This document shows positions 6,701 to 7,757 of a DNA stretch of 7,757 nucleotides, one piece after another. This DNA comes from Bacteroidales bacterium (lineage in GTDB: Bacteria; Bacteroidota; Bacteroidia; Bacteroidales; UBA12077). The translations under genes were made by a program, and so were the position numbers. Numbering within the stretch: the first letter of the stretch is position 1; each line of letters starts with the position of its first letter. The notes beneath the pieces are model-generated. The model made no database searches. It saw only the letters and a program-made list of their open reading frames with translations, and was not told the origin of the DNA. Location of the stretch: contig JASGMZ010000140.1 in the NCBI GenBank assembly GCA_030156305.1, positions 1 through 7,757 on the forward strand, given 5' to 3'.

Positions 6701-7524
6701 TAATTGATAAACATATTTCAAAGAATATCTTAGAAACGGTTGCTGATAAAATAGATAAATTAAATATCACCATTGCATATTCAGACGATGTGTTTGAAAA
6801 AAACATAGACCTTTTTGAAAATGACTATGAGTTAATAAAACGTTCATATTTTCAGCAATACAATACTAATCATTCGCAAATTTTTGATTTTAAAGGAAAA
6901 GGTTTTGCAAAAATATTTGAGACTTTTCCTGAATTTTTAAAAGATTTTGTTTCAAAATATTACACAGACCATTCATTGAGCAACAGGGATACGAGATTAA
7001 AGCTCAATTTCCTTTGGAATAATAATTTGAATTTTAAAATTGTTGAAGAGTCGATAGATTTAGTTATTGAAAGAAATCCTTATTTTGGAATTGGAGACCA
7101 CTCGATTAATATTTTCTTTAACGAACTAAATGACGAACAATTAATTAATGCAAAGGAATTTATTAAACAATATCTTGCAAAAAATAAAAATGATTATCGG
7201 AAGGTAAACCTTATGTTTGATGGGATAAGGCATTGTTTGAATGCCTTTTTTGAGGAACTATTGCTTTATTTTTTAGAAATAAATTCACAACCTGAGACAT
7301 TTCAGAAAATAGATTGGGTTGGTAATGTTGGAGTTCAGGTTGGCGAAGTAAATTTTGGAGAATTGTATGTTAAAAGATGGGAGAATATATTAGAGATTGT
7401 AAATAAATCAAAAGACACCTTAGCAATGATTCCAATTAAAGCATTCCTGAAAAAGAAAATAACTGAACATCACAAAAGAGCTGAACATGAAAGAGAAATG
7501 AATTTTTTGAGACCTGATTGGTAG
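3772..7524 (+). CDS. STAND-like NTPase with N-terminal nuclease-like domain (Avs-like defence candidate)
   Basis: This is a 1250-residue multidomain protein. Residues 1-150 look like a restriction-endonuclease-like domain: GTPDSFI supplies Asp56, and AYIEYTTQ supplies Glu70, but the expected catalytic Lys is Thr72 (E-Y-T). Residues about 185-370 form a P-loop NTPase with Walker A GAPGVGKT (214-221), Walker B VLLIDDA (265-271) and a sensor-like IIITVRN. Residues about 400-475 look like a winged helix. The remaining 775 residues are helix-rich and repeat-like, as expected for a ligand-sensing C-terminal part. This order is typical of STAND sensors such as Avs proteins, which bind a phage protein, oligomerise and trigger an N-terminal effector; nSTAND3 is my best family guess. 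An in-frame TTG at 3724 would add 16 residues encoded by the palindrome, so the ATG was chosen. No partner gene is present. Confidence 0.78.
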   Translation: MTGRLQLIEQKLIAIDPAGFQNLCDAYLILRENEYSSMNRTGSQLGKQKTVLGTPDSFIRLEDNKLAYIEYTTQADSKVSKIIDDIDKCLDESKTGVSPEKLYQIIVCFNSRLTIEEEIEIQKYAESKSKRIELIGIDTLALEILSKYVLLSRDFLGIPIDTGQILSFDKFIAEYNNKANQLSTPLDNDFLHRNEELQEILDYLEIGDLILLSGAPGVGKTKIGIKAIQDFIEKNKTYTSYAIAKKDVDIFEDLRIQLSVDKDYVLLIDDANRQLSNLTQILGVFKEDRKGRIKIIITVRNYALNDIYKLTNDLDNHIIDIKKFADEEITQIIASDSFKILNNKYQKKIVEISDGNARLAVMAARLANEKQTEFLWGDVSDLFDSYFDKFISDFDLFQNKTILKVLGIISFCFTINRNDKAFIESLLKLFEIDYYDFNEAIEELHKRELIEVQYNHARISEQVMATYFFYKVFIKDDILSFRLLLNNFFTDWKSRFKDSIIPANNSFGYENVITKIDYDLSAYLQSISENEEAIINFLDLFWFYKPEDTIAYFYNKTSKLPEPESPVYLTHYDTNDFVYEREQTIDFVSRFFNYLTEWFKPSIELGFEYIRKKPEHLPEFIRRIRENLMFDVPDERLGFKRQVDFIDILIENFNNNKPHYIPAFFALTRTFLAHSFSVTHGGRKHTISWYNYPLPFYEVTKKLRTKIWETLFESYETFPNEVFDVIKDFKPTHHDLVPEIMDYDLSLLIPFISDKLSPNIFKHAYFVHDMIYWNDREENITNRSYRDLKQKFLTEEYSMFCKLDWNRLRDKNDFEFDNWKEYDNLKSEEIRKNFVFKDESEFDKLLKTISNIQSIKKDNHFSASQSIDIVVEENFMQNPEIGFKLLKTILNNYPSGLHLLYRSFKTITNESEEWCLRLWNELEQWENENSLFWRINFFNYLPDSYINENYCTKLFATIQSIDRYAYLYLELYPKFDLIDKHISKNILETVADKIDKLNITIAYSDDVFEKNIDLFENDYELIKRSYFQQYNTNHSQIFDFKGKGFAKIFETFPEFLKDFVSKYYTDHSLSNRDTRLKLNFLWNNNLNFKIVEESIDLVIERNPYFGIGDHSINIFFNELNDEQLINAKEFIKQYLAKNKNDYRKVNLMFDGIRHCLNAFFEELLLYFLEINSQPETFQKIDWVGNVGVQVGEVNFGELYVKRWENILEIVNKSKDTLAMIPIKAFLKKKITEHHKRAEHEREMNFLRPDW

Positions 7525-7651
7525 CCAGCGCTTCACATCCAAACACATTGGAAAGTCGCACATGCCGACACGCAAACCAAAACTTACTAAAGAGTATGGC
7601 TGCCTAAACACACATTGACACAGAAAATGATAAAGCACGAAAACACAACAC
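7525..7651 (+). other. Gene-free AC-rich tail after the NTPase gene
   Basis: No reading frame here is convincing. GTAGCCAGCGCTTCAC right after the stop resembles the inverse of GTAAGCGCTAC at 3556-3566, with a 3-base insertion. AACCAAAAC (7575-7583) is an 8/9 inverse match to GTTTTGTTT (3633-3641), the sequence that follows repeat copy 2. Either could be the downstream box of an NTPase cassette. Both are short and low-complexity, so this is weak support. GCCGACACGC (7564-7573) echoes the direct repeat of element F. Confidence 0.35.
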
Positions 7652-7678
7652 GCGTTATAAGAAATAACGCCGATTTTT
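7652..7678 (+). terminator. Terminator-like hairpin
   Basis: A perfect 7-bp stem GCGTTAT/ATAACGC (7652-7658/7664-7670) with a 5-base loop is followed by CGATTTTT. The stem is short, so termination is likely but not certain. The arms also contain GTTAT/ATAAC, the same motif as the cassette boxes, so it may instead mark the end of the array. Confidence 0.5.
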
Positions 7679-7757
7679 CCCTTCCCCCACCCTGTGTTTA
7701 ATTTTTCAAACTTTTTCCGGCCTGATGCGTTTTTTGTAAATTGAAAATTTATTGCAG
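7679..7757 (+). other. Intergenic sequence up to the window edge
   Basis: A C-rich stretch is followed by AT-rich DNA containing GTAAATTG, a one-base-short relative of TAnnTTTG. This may be the upstream region of a gene beyond the right edge. No palindrome or cassette box is evident, so the array may end at the preceding hairpin. Confidence 0.25.

Noticed and set aside
7420..7638. Minus-strand 72-codon frame over the end of the NTPase gene
   Set aside because: It overlaps the conserved reading frame and the AC-rich tail, and its Cys/Phe-rich product resembles no protein family.

Overview
The window is AT-rich, with all genes on the + strand. It reads like accessory DNA from a member of the Bacteroidota, probably Flavobacteriia or Cytophagia. 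The evidence is low-GC coding sequence, A-rich leaders instead of clear Shine-Dalgarno sites, two lipoproteins (one with an acidic stretch after the lipid-bearing Cys), and TAnnTTTG-type promoter cores. No rRNA, tRNA, CRISPR array, transposase or integrase is visible.

Layout: (1) 2-480, a YefM/YoeB-type toxin-antitoxin pair cut by the left edge. (2) 491-627, a long imperfect hairpin. (3) 641-1264, a lipoprotein with one EF-hand loop. (4) 1266-1405, a second long hairpin. (5) 1481-1972, a small lipoprotein. (6) 2006-2145, a hairpin 93% identical to the first over 107 bp. (7) 2146-2269, a leader holding a 62-bp repeat. (8) 2270-3352, an Mrr-like PD-(D/E)XK nuclease. (9) 3359-3434, a compact attC-sized hairpin. 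(10) 3435-3771, a gene-free stretch with the second copy of the 62-bp repeat and another palindrome. (11) 3772-7524, a 1250-aa STAND-like P-loop NTPase with an N-terminal nuclease-like domain. (12) 7525-7757, a gene-free tail with a terminator-like hairpin.

The most interesting signal is how the genes are packaged. Single genes, or one TA pair, alternate with long hairpins that start a few bases after each stop codon. The short box before each gene is the reverse complement of the box just after the same gene: GTTACCAGC/GCTGGTAAC, TTATGTGGC/GCCACATAA, GTTATGCG/CGCATGAC. Each gene has its own box sequence, and the match across the gene is better than the match across the neighbouring hairpin. 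Integron gene cassettes have this property, because the R'' and R' boxes of one attC site lie at opposite ends of the integrated cassette. The boxes only loosely fit the GTTRRRY consensus and no integrase is present. The region is therefore best read as an attC-like cassette array (CALIN-like) or a related, less described cassette system in Bacteroidota.

Functionally the cargo is a stabilising or defensive toxin-antitoxin module, two envelope lipoproteins of unknown role, a nuclease, and an Avs-like STAND NTPase. The last two are probably anti-phage or anti-plasmid genes. Each follows a copy of the same 62-bp repeat, which ends exactly on a GTT core.
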